DNA of 64,000 bases from Scleroderma bovista (taxonomy: Eukaryota; Basidiomycota; Agaricomycetes; Boletales; Sclerodermataceae), in the NCBI GenBank assembly GCA_037178675.1, contig JAYMGJ010000273.1, positions 23,565-87,564 of the forward strand, written 5' to 3'. The notes beneath the pieces are model-generated. The model was not told the origin of the DNA, did not search any database, and worked only from the letters and a program-made list of their open reading frames with translations. The translations under genes and the position numbers were made by a program. Positions 47,360 through 58,073 of this stretch are shown piece after piece. Each line of letters begins with the position of its first letter. Positions within the stretch are counted from its first letter, which is position 1.

Positions 47360-49343
47360 TCATTCGTCCCCGTCGTCCCCGTCGTCCTCCATCATAGATT
47401 GTCCAAGCGGCCTGCCACCCACCTCCACTGCATCCAAGTCCATCTCTAGATCGATGTGTTCCGCACCATCGAGCGCTTCGTCACCCACCAATGTGCGAAG
47501 CCTGAACACTTCCCTCCTGAGATTGGAGATCTCATTGTCACGCCTGTCCACGCGGTCCTTGAGACGTCGTATATAGTCGTTCCCACACCTGAGCAGCTGC
47601 AGCTTGCTCACACCCTTATTTGGACCATCTCCGCCTGCTTTGGGTGGGCCTCTCGGAGGAAGTGCACCGGGCAGGATCGGTTCGTCGGGGAAGTTGTCAT
47701 CCGAGGGGAGGGGGATTGGCGGAAGGAGTATGCGCAGATCGTCATAGGCGGTTTTAAGAGAATCCCGTCGTTTTTGCTCCGCGTCTTTGTGTGACTTGCG
47801 CGTCTGTGGGACAGGTTGGGGAAGAACCGATGAGTGGAGGTTGAGTGAGGCTGGAATGCCCGCTTAATGCGAAGATTAGGAATTTCTGACAATCTGATTG
47901 ACGAGAAAAAAAACCAACCTGGAAGGATAGGTTTAGGACCGGGGCTAATTAGTGGCAGTGTAGATTTCCGTGTGCTCTTGGTCGAAGAGGTAATCTCGGT
48001 AGACAGCTTGGGTTTGGCAGACTCCTTGCCTTTGTCTGGTCTCAGAGCGCGGGAAGGCTGAGGACTAGGTGCAAGGCTGCTACTTATGCCCAACCGACCA
48101 AGGTTCATGATGCTCGCAGGCGTGACAGGTGTGATGTGGGCCTCCTCCTGCGAGCTGACGTGCGATGGGACCACAGGGGCTGTCAATGGAGAAGAGGAAT
48201 TAATGCCCGGAGGTGCAGGTGGCGGCATCGACAGATCGACAGGCGAGGGCGAGTCATTTTCTGCCACCGTGCTATTCCTTCGTCCCCTAGATGAACGCAG
48301 CAAAGGGGTGGAGGTTGCCGACTTTACGCTGCGGGCTGGCTTTTTCGGTACAGTCGGTGTGGGTGTGGGTGTGGGACGTTTCCTGCTCGTTTGAGTGCCA
48401 TCCTCCGGGTTCGGTGATGCAGTACGTTTGTTTGCCTGCCTCAGATTCGACGGCTGCTGCTGTGAAGCTGCCAGCCATGGGCTTGTAAGTGGAGAAATGT
48501 CGATATCCAAGTCAGACGGAGAGGGGAGAGGATATGAAGGGCTCATATGGAAAGCAATGTTGGCCGGGGCAGAAGCAGATCCCGGGTGCCGGAGATAATG
48601 ACTTGTACCTGCCGGTTCCTGAGGGGAGGGGAGGGGAATGTTATCTAGTGTTTGGGAGCTGTACATGTCTTGCTGGGGGGTGGTATACGATGGGTTCATG
48701 CGGCCCAAGAAGTCAGCATCAGGAAGCGGCCGAAGTTCTGTGGATGACACTACGACGGGTTGGCATCAACAATACGAAACAAAAATAGACATGAGAACCC
48801 ACTAGGCGTCGGGAGGCCGTTGAACGCTGTCGTTGATACTTGGTCGCGCTGAGCCTCAGTGTTTGCGTCATGAGTAGCGAGGGTTGACTGTCCGCTGATA
48901 AGCGCAAGCTAGGAGGGAGGCATCGGTTAGGAATGTCCATATAGGGAGAGGGGATCGTGCGATATGAGGAAGTGACTTGCCTGCTGTTGAAATATCTGGT
49001 TTTGTATCTGGTTCTGGAGTTGTTGAAGTTGATGCAGCTGCGTGAGCTTGTATTGTTGCTCTAGGAGTATCTGTGGTGTGAAGGTCGACGTGGATGGTAG
49101 GTTTTGGTGATTGGGGTCCAGTCCCTGCAGTGACATGCCGTTGCTCATTGCCAGGAGGTCAAGGGGTGGGTTAAAGGACATGTTCGCCGACACGGGGAGG
49201 TTGGAGAAGTTATTAGGATGGCGTTGTCCTTGCATCATTGAGTTCTGGGCTTCCTGTGTGGTGCGGTGGTCCGCTGAGAACTCGGGAAACAAGGAGGCGA
49301 GGAAGTCTTTCTGCTGCTGATCCTGTTGTCGAATGGGCTCCAT
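47360..49343 (-). CDS. bHLH transcription factor
   Basis: Nuclear DNA-binding protein of about 560 residues. Start MEPIRQQDQQQKDFLASLFP at 49343; a more upstream in-frame ATG exists at 49406. A Gln-rich segment (TQLHQLQQLQNQIQNQ) is followed by a long Ser/Pro/Thr region with basic patches. The bHLH sits near the C terminus: basic region and helix 1 RKSHKDAEQKRRDSLKTAYD with DLRILLPPIP, an expanded loop of about 40 residues rich in Pro/Gly, and helix 2 GVSKLQLLRCGNDYIRRLKD continuing into a leucine-zipper-like coil and an acidic end (EDDGDDGDE). The His-Glu-Arg spacing (H..xE..R) of the basic region fits E-box binding. Divergent from the ALY/REF gene, with a CACGTG in the gap. Target genes unknown. 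Confidence 0.88.
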
Positions 49344-49440
49344 TGGCGATCTGCTTGCAGTGTCTCGTCGACGCTGTCTGGGATGAAAAAGCTGATATCT
49401 CTTCAAGTCTCCTTGTCAAGTCAATCATACATGTCACGTG
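49344..49440. promoter_or_regulatory. Bidirectional promoter bHLH factor / ALY-REF with E-box
   Basis: 87 bp separate the two start codons. CACGTG at 49435-49440 overlaps the presumed first codons of the ALY/REF gene, so the palindrome may be both coding and regulatory. Confidence 0.5.
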
Positions 49441-50408
49441 CTCTGTCGGCCCTGTCTTCCGGCTCGCTGTCCCTTTGACACCAACAACGATTTATTGGTG
49501 AGATGGTCCTGTACAGTGTGCCACGGTCGACAACTTACGTGTGTCCAGGAAATAAATGCAGACCCCATCGAAACCCGCACGGATACACACTTACCACAAT
49601 CAAAAGCGCAATTTGCTGGGCCCTCGAGCAGCCCAGGTGCCACCCGCTTGGCGCGACCAGAAACCCAAGGACCAAGGTAGTAAGATCCTTCTCAGCAGAC
49701 TTCCTCCAGATGTCGGTGAGACAGAGGTGGAGGTAAGGATAGGTGCTGCGATGCATGATACGATTTACAAAGCCGCATGGTCTTAGGAATTGTTCAGGAA
49801 AACCGTCGGTCCCCTCAAAGAGGTATTCTTGATATACAACTCGCAAGGGCGGTCAAAGGGGATGGCTATCGTGGCTTTCCAACGTCCTGGAGACGCAGAG
49901 GTCGCTCGTGCCAAGTATGACGGCAAATTTGTGGACGGAAGTAAGACAGTCAAGTTTGCCCTTACCCGCTCTGACACAGCATAGGGCGACCCATAAAAAT
50001 CGAAATCATCGTCGACTCGCAGGCTGCTCCACCAAAGCCCCCCCCTCCTCAGGCACCGCCTTCTCTTCTGAATCGACTTGGTGGTGTCGTTGCGGCAAAT
50101 GGCATGCCTGCCAATGCTGCTCTGCCAATTCCAGCACCAAATCACGCGCCAAACAAAGTCCAAGCCAAATCGTAGGTCCCATAATTTAGCGCCAAGCCAC
50201 AGGTGACATCAACGTCGATAGTCCTCCAAAACCCTTAGCGCCTCGAGTGGTTCCACGTCCTCAAGCCGTCGCCGTCGCCGCCGTACCGCGGCGTCGCCAG
50301 AAGAAAGGACCAAAGCGTGTCAAGAAGTCTCTGGCACAGCTGGATCAGGAAATGGAAGAATACAGGGCGTCGGTGGACATCACCGACCTAAACGGGAAGC
50401 TTGGATGA
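49431..50408 (+). CDS. ALY/REF (Yra1-type) mRNA export factor
   Basis: Adaptor that loads the export receptor onto spliced mRNA. The single RRM is clear: SKILLSRLPPDVGETEVE then ELFRKTVGPLKEVFLIYNSQ and GRSKGMAIVAFQRPGDAEVA. It is followed by RRPIKIEIIVDSQAA, a Pro/Ala linker, an RRRQKKGPKRVKKSLAQLDQ basic segment and the REF C-box-like EMEEYRASVDITDLNGKLG, stop at 50406-50408. The 5' end is doubtful. ATG 49431 gives MSRALSALSSGSLSL and then meets TGA at 49476. One frame over, the text continues TPTTIYW into a good donor at about 49500. A later ATG at 49556 is open into the RRM but lacks the usual N-terminal box. So either an unseen splice or a small indel is involved. Confidence 0.8.
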
Positions 50409-51148
50409 TGACTGGTGACCTCCCGTGCGCCCTTGCTCTTGTCTGTTCGACCAGTTTTCGTCATTTTCCTTTTGTTCGCCCCTCCTCCCCCCTAGTATTT
50501 AGTATTTAGCATACCTTTGAAGCATATTACACTGTTGCTCATTATATCTCCCAGGCTTTCCTAGCGGTTGTGTCATGTTGAAGCTTTCATATGCGCCCTG
50601 AGCTGACCTTAGAACCAAACCTGAGACTAGACTGATGACTTTAGACTGCGAAAGGCTCACAAAGGAGATATACATCCTCCAGATACTCTGCTCCTTCGCT
50701 CACTGTCACCTGGCAGTTTGACCCCATGCCAAATAATTTGCGGTCTTTTGACTAGGCATGTAGAGGCAGTTCAAGTTCACTAGATCCACAGACTGGTTTG
50801 CAACAAATTAATGGCATCAGAGTACATATGAAAGATAGTGTAATTTGGTGCTTTCAATGTGTAGAATCAGATGGTGTCAGTGCGAGGCATACCTCGATAC
50901 CCCTGAAGCTTGAAGTTTCCTTATGTATGTGAAGTTCACATGCGCACCTTATCCAGTTTCAGTTCGTAAGACTTGTACTATCTCATCAAGGTCATGTCCG
51001 CTCGCAGTCCATTGTAAGCTCATGAGTTCAACATACCGCACAAATGACCTACGTGCAACCCACAGATCCGTCGTCTTCCTGCTCCATATCGCCCTTGAGG
51101 CTCCCCTCGCCATCTCAACGTTTTTCTCTCCCCTCTCTCTTCCGTTCT
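50409..51148. other. Intergenic, no gene seen
   Basis: No coding signal. 3' region of ALY/REF and 5' region of the small membrane protein gene. Confidence 0.5.
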
Positions 51149-51647
51149 TGCAGATGACCAATACGACGCTGGTACTACTCAAGGTCAGGTTCGCTTTCCA
51201 AATGTTACACCGAAGTTGAACGTCGACATTACGTGGTCTCCAGTTATACTCGGCATTCGTCGCTGCGACGTGTGTAACAACTGTACTGGCCTATCCCCTA
51301 CCCGGTGCGTTCCTCTGCTCCTTTTCTTGCATGCTCCGGGTCACGAGGTCTGCCCGTAGAATTCCTCCCCGGTAAACGGGCCCTGGCTATCGGCCTCTGT
51401 ATCTACCACAGCGTAGCATCTACGATCCTGTACCAGGCCCCTCGCTTCATTCCGCATAGCTTTGGACCAGCATTCGAGTCGTATGTCTCCCCCGTCTATT
51501 CTATATACAATCTCACGAGCAATCCACAGACTGAAGATCACACCCGAGGTCGTATGGGGTACACTGCACGGGGTACTTGGCCTTGCGATGGTGGTATGGT
51601 GGCAGGGCACCCTAGCATATGCGGCGGCGGCGAGGAAGGCAGCTTAG
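51149..51647 (+). CDS. Small multi-pass membrane protein, uncharacterised
   Basis: About 130 residues in four exons: MTNTTLVLLK, LYSAFVAATCVTTVLAYPLP, LPVEFLPGKRALAIGLCIYH with SVASTILYQAPRFIPHSFGP, and LKITPEVVWGTLHGVLGLAM ending AAAARKAA-stop at 51645-51647. Three to four hydrophobic segments alternate with short loops, suggesting an integral membrane protein of ER or mitochondria. The joins are supported because each keeps hydrophobic helices in frame with GT-AG borders (one acceptor is cacgag). I do not recognise a named family; the role is unknown. Confidence 0.65.
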
Positions 51648-51795
51648 TCGGCGGGTGTGTATGGGGATAATTCGAACACAGAAGATGATTTCTTCCCTGA
51701 CTACCAAGTAGAATAATGTGAAAACCTTTGTGATAGTTCAACTGACAGGACTAGAGGAGTCTGACACAGCCACAGGAATAGTCACTCTCGCCATT

Positions 51796-53664
51796 ATGAA
51801 GGTACTCACACCGTTCCATTCGTTATGACTGACTTGACCCATCGCATTCAAGATTGCTGTCCAAGGCTGCTGTCATGGCGCCCTCGATGCAATATACTCC
51901 CACATCCACACCCACGAGACTAGTCACAACTACAAAATAGATCTCCTACTCATATGTGGGGACTTTCAGGCCGTTAGAAACCATGCCGATCTACTCTGCA
52001 TGTCTGTCCCTCAGAAGTATAGACAGCTGGGTGATTTTTGGAGGTAGGCATATCGAGGTCCTCTGTATGGTTGATGATGGTAATCAATGGTCATCAACAT
52101 GTCTCAGATATTATACTGGAGAAAAGCAGGCGCCGGTGCTGACAATCGTTATTGGGGGAAACCATGAAGCCTCAAATTATTTCTGGGAACTGTGAGTACA
52201 TATCCGCAGATTGTTCCAGTACAGATGTCCTGACGTGGAAAACCACATCTGATTAGGTACCACGGCGGTTGGCTTGCACCCAACATCTACTTCCTGGGAC
52301 ATGCTGGCTGTGTGCAGGTCAACGGACTCCGCATCGCGGGCGCTTCGGGTATATACAAGAGTCATGACTTTAAACTAGGTGCGTTAAATATTTGTGTCGA
52401 ATCGCATGGGACCCCCACCCCACGGATCTGGTTACACTTTGACTCACGTATTCAGTGAACAGGTCACCACGAACGCATGCCATACGACCACGGTTCCATG
52501 AGAAGCATATACCACATCAGAGAGTATAACGTCCGGCGGTTATCCTTGGTACGCCACCCACCCCTATGATCCACCCCTCGAACCATGCCAACCGCCCCAC
52601 AGCTATCAAGACCAGACATCTTTCTATCTCACGACTGGCCTTGTACCATCGAACACCACGGAAACCTTGCTGCTCTACTCCGTCGTAAACCCTTTTTCAG
52701 AGCCGATATTGAAAATGAGAGGTTGGGCTCTCCACCACTTATGGGCTTATTGAAGACGTTGAAGCCCGCATGGTGGTTTGCAGCGCATTTGCATGTCAAG
52801 TTTGACGCGATTGTTAAGCACGGAGGCGAAGGTCAGCAGGAAGGGGGCAGTGGGATTGGTAATCCAGATGAGATTACCATCGAATTTGATGAAGAGGGAA
52901 AGCCAGAACAGTGTGCAGCACAGAACCCGGATGAAATCATCCTAGATGACGACGTAGATTCTGCGGTATCCACACATCCCGCTCCTGTTCTCCAGCAAGC
53001 TCGTTCCGAAACGCGATTCCTCGCTCTGGATAAGTGTCTTCCCAGGAGGGACTTTTTGGAGGTACGTCTTCCCTCCATTCTAATTAGGATCAATGACCGA
53101 CTTGTGACGTAGGTGATAGACATTCCTGCACCCCATGATTCACCACTGTCCACAAATGCAGATAGACACTCATCCAAGCTGACATACGACCTCGAATGGC
53201 TCGCTATCGCCCGCGCATTCGATCAATACTTCTCCAGGACATACGTGCAAGCTTCATTCCCTGACGAGGAGACTGCGAGGAAGCGAGTAAGGGAGGAGAT
53301 GGTGTGGATCAAGAAAAATTTAGTGCAGGGTAACATCGGAAAAGGTAGCGGTGAGACAGAGTGCGAAAGTGTTATCATTGGCGGACCAGAGATAAGCGAA
53401 CATCAGACATTCGTACAGACCGCACCAGGGCAGGGACGAGAGAGTGGCAGCGGAAGGGAGAGGCAGCGTGAGTATTCCTTTCCTTTCCGATTTTGACATA
53501 TCCTTATGCATTTACCGTTCCGTTCGGAACATTCTAATCATCTCGTGCATGTGCGGTCGGACATCCCAGCGCCACCCTATACGAATCCACAAACGGTGGC
53601 TTTCTGCAGGATGCTTGGAATCGAGGATCGGATTAGTCTGTCGCCTGCGTCTGGGTCGTCGTGA
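51796..53664 (+). CDS. dbr1: Lariat debranching enzyme DBR1
   Basis: Metallophosphoesterase that hydrolyses the 2'-5' branch of intron lariats. MK at 51796 splices to [18 protein letters not shown], then [87 protein letters not shown] and [15 protein letters not shown]. The metal ligands are visible: the C/H of CCHG (the DBR1-specific Cys replacing Asp), GDFQ, GNHE, SHDWP and AHLHVKF. The C-terminal DBR1 domain includes [20 protein letters not shown] and [18 protein letters not shown], and a last exon ends [14 protein letters not shown] at 53664. About six introns. A full-length, apparently functional gene. Confidence 0.93.
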
Positions 53665-54218
53665 GTGGGTACTAACCTGCAAGAGGATCCCAGATCTTCT
53701 TTGTTACCTTGATAGGCTTGAATTCACTGTGGAAACGAGATTCTGTTTGGTGCTGGATATGGTGCAGGCAAATGACTGAACTGTACAACATAGGGACGGT
53801 ACTTCGACAGATAATTCGCTAGTAACCTCATGATATAGTACATAAACCAGCCTGGATACTCTGCCCCGAGTCGTATGTCTTGAAGTTCAACTTGAAGTAC
53901 GCACACATGGCCAGTCAATATATCCCACAGCATAGACCTGCAGATGTCCCAAGCATCCTGCACTGATAATGGATAATCTTTCTGTATGCAGATCCCCTAC
54001 AGAAGTTCAAACTACCCCCCCTGCAGTAAATCTCACACATAACGCTCGCTGCCAGCGTCGTCCACGCCCCGCCCAGCTCCCCATACCATGTTCCCAACCT
54101 CATCTCATCTCGAAAGTAGCAAGGGCCCGATCAGTAATCTTGCTGATCTGAAAGTGTGTATATATGGGTAAGGCTGGTCGCCTACAAGGCGGCCATGGCA
54201 CTGGTGAGAGGAAATCGT
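53665..54218. other. Intergenic, no gene seen
   Basis: DBR1 3' region up to the retrotransposon target site. ORFs here are not protein-like. Confidence 0.45.
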
Positions 54219-54231
54219 GATGCAAGGAGTT

Positions 54232-55875
54232 TTTTTTTTTTTTTTTTTTTTGAGTCAAATTATAGTGCGTCGAAGCATGAAGCCTCATATTGCACTCTAC
54301 TGGCTAAAGTCTATCGTAGGGCCCCCTGTGGCCAAACACCCGGTCCCCGGACGCGCGAATGCCCCAACCGGCCGGGACGTAAGGTCCCCCGGTGGTCCGC
54401 TTTGTTCCCGCCGCGCGTTTTAGACGCGCCGTCCTGACTTTGGGGGGAGGGGTGTGTAGTGGTTTATGTCTGCCACTTTCGTCTGTACGAACACGGTCTC
54501 GGCTGCCTCTGTAGAGGCGCGCAGGACCAAAGGGAGGGCAAGGGTGCATGTAACGTAGTCTGGTGCTAACTGGGTCGCATGTTTGTTTGGACTGACTACA
54601 TGTGTTGTGGTCTGTAGGCGGTGGCAGTAGCATATGGTGACTATGTTTTGCGGTGTGCTTGTTGCGGTGTTGACCGCTTTCCCTTTGGTGTTGCGATAGG
54701 AAGGTTATGGCTTTCGATCTGCTGCGAGTTTGTGCCGACTGGGTTGTTTGCGTCTTCCGGCGTAGGAGTGAGAGGTGTGGGATGGCATATGCATGTGCAT
54801 GTTCGTGGAGAGCTGTGGCATAGACATGTCAGCCAGGTTTTTCTGGCGGTAGAGGAATTTCACTGAATGTGGCTTTAAGTCGTTTAGTTTCATTGATGTA
54901 TAAGTGCTCGTTGTGCCCGACTATCCGCAAGCAGGCATTGTAGGGACAACACTTTCTGGCCGATCTTGGTTCGTAGTGTGTGTCTCTCTCTGTCGTACCT
55001 TGGGCACTCGAACAGGAAGTGGTGAACTGATTCTGGGCGTTCGTCGTTGCATTGTAAGCATAGTGGGATGTCACTGCACTTGAACCAGTAAAGGTGCTTG
55101 TTGAGCGGTACGTGCCCCGTCCTGAGTTGAATGTAGATCGATGATTGTTTCTTGCCTAAATACTTCGTCAGTTTCGTGAACGCTTTGGAGGGAGACGATG
55201 GGTCTATAGTTGCCATATGGTCATATCACGGTGATTGTTTCCATATACTCAGCCATCTGTTTTGCAACTTGGCGTTGTGGTCTTGCTTTGCTGCCGAAAT
55301 ACTTGCCGGGAGGGGTTTGCGTAGAATCTTGGGTAGTAGGTGTCTGAGTGTCGCGTTGGTCGGGCTGGATGCTGCAAGTTTTGCTTCTCTGTCTGCTAAT
55401 TCGTTGCCTAGAATGTCTGCGTGGCCGGCTATCCAGTTTAGTGACAGGGCTTTGCGATTGACATTTTTCTTGTTCTGTAGGTGTTTCATTAGTTTTCTGA
55501 AGTGGATTAGCAAGTAATGTCCCGGCTTAGCCGTGGGGTGGGAGCTGGATTGTATGGCCGCCTGGTTGTCGGCAAATATCATCGCTGGAAAGGTGACTTC
55601 TCTCCTCTGGGTGAGTAGGTGGGCTGCGAGGAGGAGTCTGACTGCTTTGGCTTCGAATACTGTGTGTTCAGTTGCCTTTCCTAGGTGATGGCGTAATGTT
55701 GCGATGTGGTTGTGATTGATGAACAGTGCCGCTGCAGCTCCTACTAGGCCATTGTGACTTGATCTGTCCGTGAATATCATCGTGCGACTTGTGCAATTTT
55801 GAAAGTCTACTATGGCTTCTTCCTTTGAGCTGGCGATGTCTGTGATGAACAGGGTTAGTGATGTGGGGTGGACGG
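54232..55875 (-). mobile_element. 5'-truncated LINE (Tad-like non-LTR retrotransposon) with poly-A tail
   Basis: Read on the minus strand, the copy ends in 22 A (plus-strand T run 54230-54251) after a roughly 600-bp 3' UTR. It encodes the C-terminal part of a LINE ORF2: an RNase H domain (MIFTDRSSHNGLVGAAAALF with Asp, EHTVFEAKAVRLLLAAHL with Glu, FADNQAA with Asp, LNWIAGHADILGNELADREA with His/Asp) followed by the CLQCNDERPESVHHFLFEC zinc-knuckle region. No reverse transcriptase remains. An in-frame TGA (55226-55228) interrupts it. A 13-bp direct repeat, gatgcaaggagtt, occurs at 54219-54231 and 55876-55888 and fits a target-site duplication. A C-terminal frame shift near 54890 is also possible. 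Confidence 0.8.
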
Positions 55876-56484
55876 GATGCAAGGAGTTGAAAGAATGTGC
55901 CAGTGAAGGAAAGGTGCAAAGCCTTCTGATTGTGTGAAGGTCTGCCAACCACCTAACAGTAATCGCTCTTCTCCGAGTGCCAAGTGGAGGACCTAACCTG
56001 ACCTAGGAAGGACTGCATCCCATTTATGTGACAAGGTGTGATACAGTCTTTCAAAGGCCATCAGTTGACATGTGTATCTGAGTAAGCATCAGATTTGTGC
56101 ATCAGCAAATTCACACATTACTATTGTTGTACTATTTGTGTACTATTGTACTAATAGTCAAAAAAAGCCAGAATAGTCAATTTAGTAGGTTCATCTACTA
56201 TCCATACTATTCTTTGTACTATTTCTCGACTATTTATACTATTTTTCCAACTATTTCTGACTACTTCTACTATCTGACTTGTTGTCATGCATAACTTTCT
56301 TAGGACTTATTTTCACTATTCCAGACTTTTTGTTTAGCTAACAGGTAGGGAATAAAATCCAATGCATTCGGGGTAAAGTGCAGCACTAACAATTACATGA
56401 GTATAGCCCTACGACGATCCAAAATGAAGGTGTGATTCAAGAAAAAATGAAAATGAAAATGAAAAAATAATAAATGATACTTAG

Positions 56485-57124
56485 TTGGCACATTGGCGTC
56501 AATACGCCAGAGGTGGGGGGCTGATTGCAGCATTGGTGGTGCTGGTGGTCATTGATGTTGAAGGTCTAAAGAAGAAAAAATACAGTATACTTGCTGGACG
56601 CATTGGCGTCAATATGCAGGGGAGTCGTCGTCATCGGCGATGCGCTGGGGGGCCGGTGACTGTCAGCGTCGTCGACGTTGAGGTTGGTAGTGTGCCCCGT
56701 CAATGGTGATCGTTGCCATCATTGCCAGGATGCTGTGGGTGTAAAGAAAAAAGAAAAAAGAAAAAAGAAAAAAACTTACTGTTGTTGCCGTCGTCTTCAT
56801 CATCGCTGGTGGTGCTGGCGATGACCGTCACCATTGTCGCTGCCGTCATCTGGCCACTGTCGTCATCGTTGCTGAGGTGGTGTTGGTGGCTGCCGCCATT
56901 GCTGCTGGTGTCGTCGTCAGGACGCTGCGGGTGAAAAGAAAAAGAAAAAACTTACTTGCTGTCACTTGCTGTGTCGTTGGGGATGCTGGCTACGGTCGTC
57001 ATCGTCATTGTTGCTGGTGCTGCCCGCAACCGTCGTCGTTGCTGGGGAGGTGCTGGTGGCCGCGACCGTCGCTGCTGCTGCTGTTGTCGTCAGGATGCTG
57101 TGGGTGAAAGAAAAAAACTTGCTG
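56485..57124. repeat. Imperfect tandem modules in left arm
   Basis: A cattggcgtcaata word recurs at about 56491 and 56599 with similar surroundings. Then three modules each contain, on the minus strand, gtaagt- or gcaagt-like starts, a T/C-rich run (for example the gaaaaaa iterations at 56741-56774) and an end cacccgcag or cacccacag followed by a conserved CGTCCTGACGAC/CATCCTG word. Confidence 0.6.
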
Positions 57125-57426
57125 TCGCTGTTGTTGTTGTCGCCGTCATCGACGTTGGGGGTTGTACCTACCGCTTCCGCTGCCATTGCCGCCGTCGTCA
57201 ATGCTGGGGGTGCCGTGGTCGTCGTCTTCGCTGCTGGGGTGGTGGTGATTGGCATCGTCAGTGGTGGTGTCACATGTGAATGATGTGGTGAGCGGGTGCT
57301 TACCTGCAGTTGCATTGACGGTCGCCACCGCCATTGTTGTCATGGTCACTGGGGCTGCCATCCTCATTGCTGGGGGTGGTTAAGGTGGGCGATGCGGTCT
57401 CTGAGAGAAAATTGGACTTCAAAATT

Positions 57427-57478
57427 TTTTGGAGTGTTGTGATGACAAATCACAACAACACATCACAACACTCCAAAA
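57427..57478. repeat. Perfect 18-bp hairpin at the centre of symmetry
   Basis: Arms ttttggagtgttgtgatg and catcacaacactccaaaa are exact reverse complements around a 16-base centre, which itself contains atcacaac complementary to gttgtgat of the left arm. Confidence 0.9.
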
Positions 57479-57843
57479 TCTTTCAGTCCAAGCCCTGTCG
57501 CTGTCAACCAGAGCCGCTGATCACCGTCAATGCAACAACAGGTAAGCACCCTGTCAGGTCGTCCACAGCCCACCACTGATGATGCCAACCACCACCTCAG
57601 CGACCACGACGACGGCGGCCACCACCATCACCCCCAGAGACCACGACAACGCGATGGCAGCGCCAGTGGTAAGCCTCCCTCACCACATCGCCTACACCAC
57701 TGACGATCCCAACCATCGCCACCCCCAGCATCATCCAATGACAGCGGCCACCCAACCCCACATCGTTTGACAACGATGATGACCACCCCCCAGTCCCAGC
57801 ACCGTCCGATGACGACGATGATGACCTCCACCACCCCCAGCAG

Positions 57844-58060
57844 CAATGGTGGCAAGGAGGCATGTCTCCTGCTGGTCCTGGGTACAGCCTGAGTTCGCCG
57901 AATGCATATTCGCCTATGTCGCCCTATGTCCCACAGTCTCCATATGCAGGTGCTACTTCACCATTCGGTACGTCACCATATGCGGTGTTGCCGTTTTACA
58001 ATCGGAGCTGAGGGGCTACATCCCCTATGCCAGTGACTTCGCCTGCACTCAGGATGCCTG
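57844..58060 (+). pseudogene. Captured fragment of RPB1 (RNA polymerase II largest subunit, start of CTD)
   Basis: Reads WWQGGMSPAGPGYSLSSPNA, then YSPMSPYVPQSPYAGATSPF, GTSPYAVLPFYNRS, stop, [15 protein letters not shown]. The repeated SP/YSPxSP pattern and the FYNRxxGATSP context match the linker leading into the RPB1 C-terminal heptad repeats. Only about 70 codons are present, with an in-frame TGA near 58010. Upstream, the frame runs unbroken into low-complexity Asp/His/Pro codons of the element, and downstream into ubiquitin. So this is a captured exon piece, not the polymerase gene. Confidence 0.7.
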
Positions 58061-58073
58061 CTGACATACCAGC

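Noticed and set aside
54230..54251. Poly-T run as a transcription terminator or simple microsatellite
   Set aside because: It sits exactly at the 3' end of a LINE copy next to a 13-bp direct repeat, so a retrotransposon poly-A tail explains it better.
56956..57315. Ala/Thr/Asp-rich ORFs on both strands as genes
   Set aside because: Low-complexity gac/gtc repeats open several frames at once on both strands.
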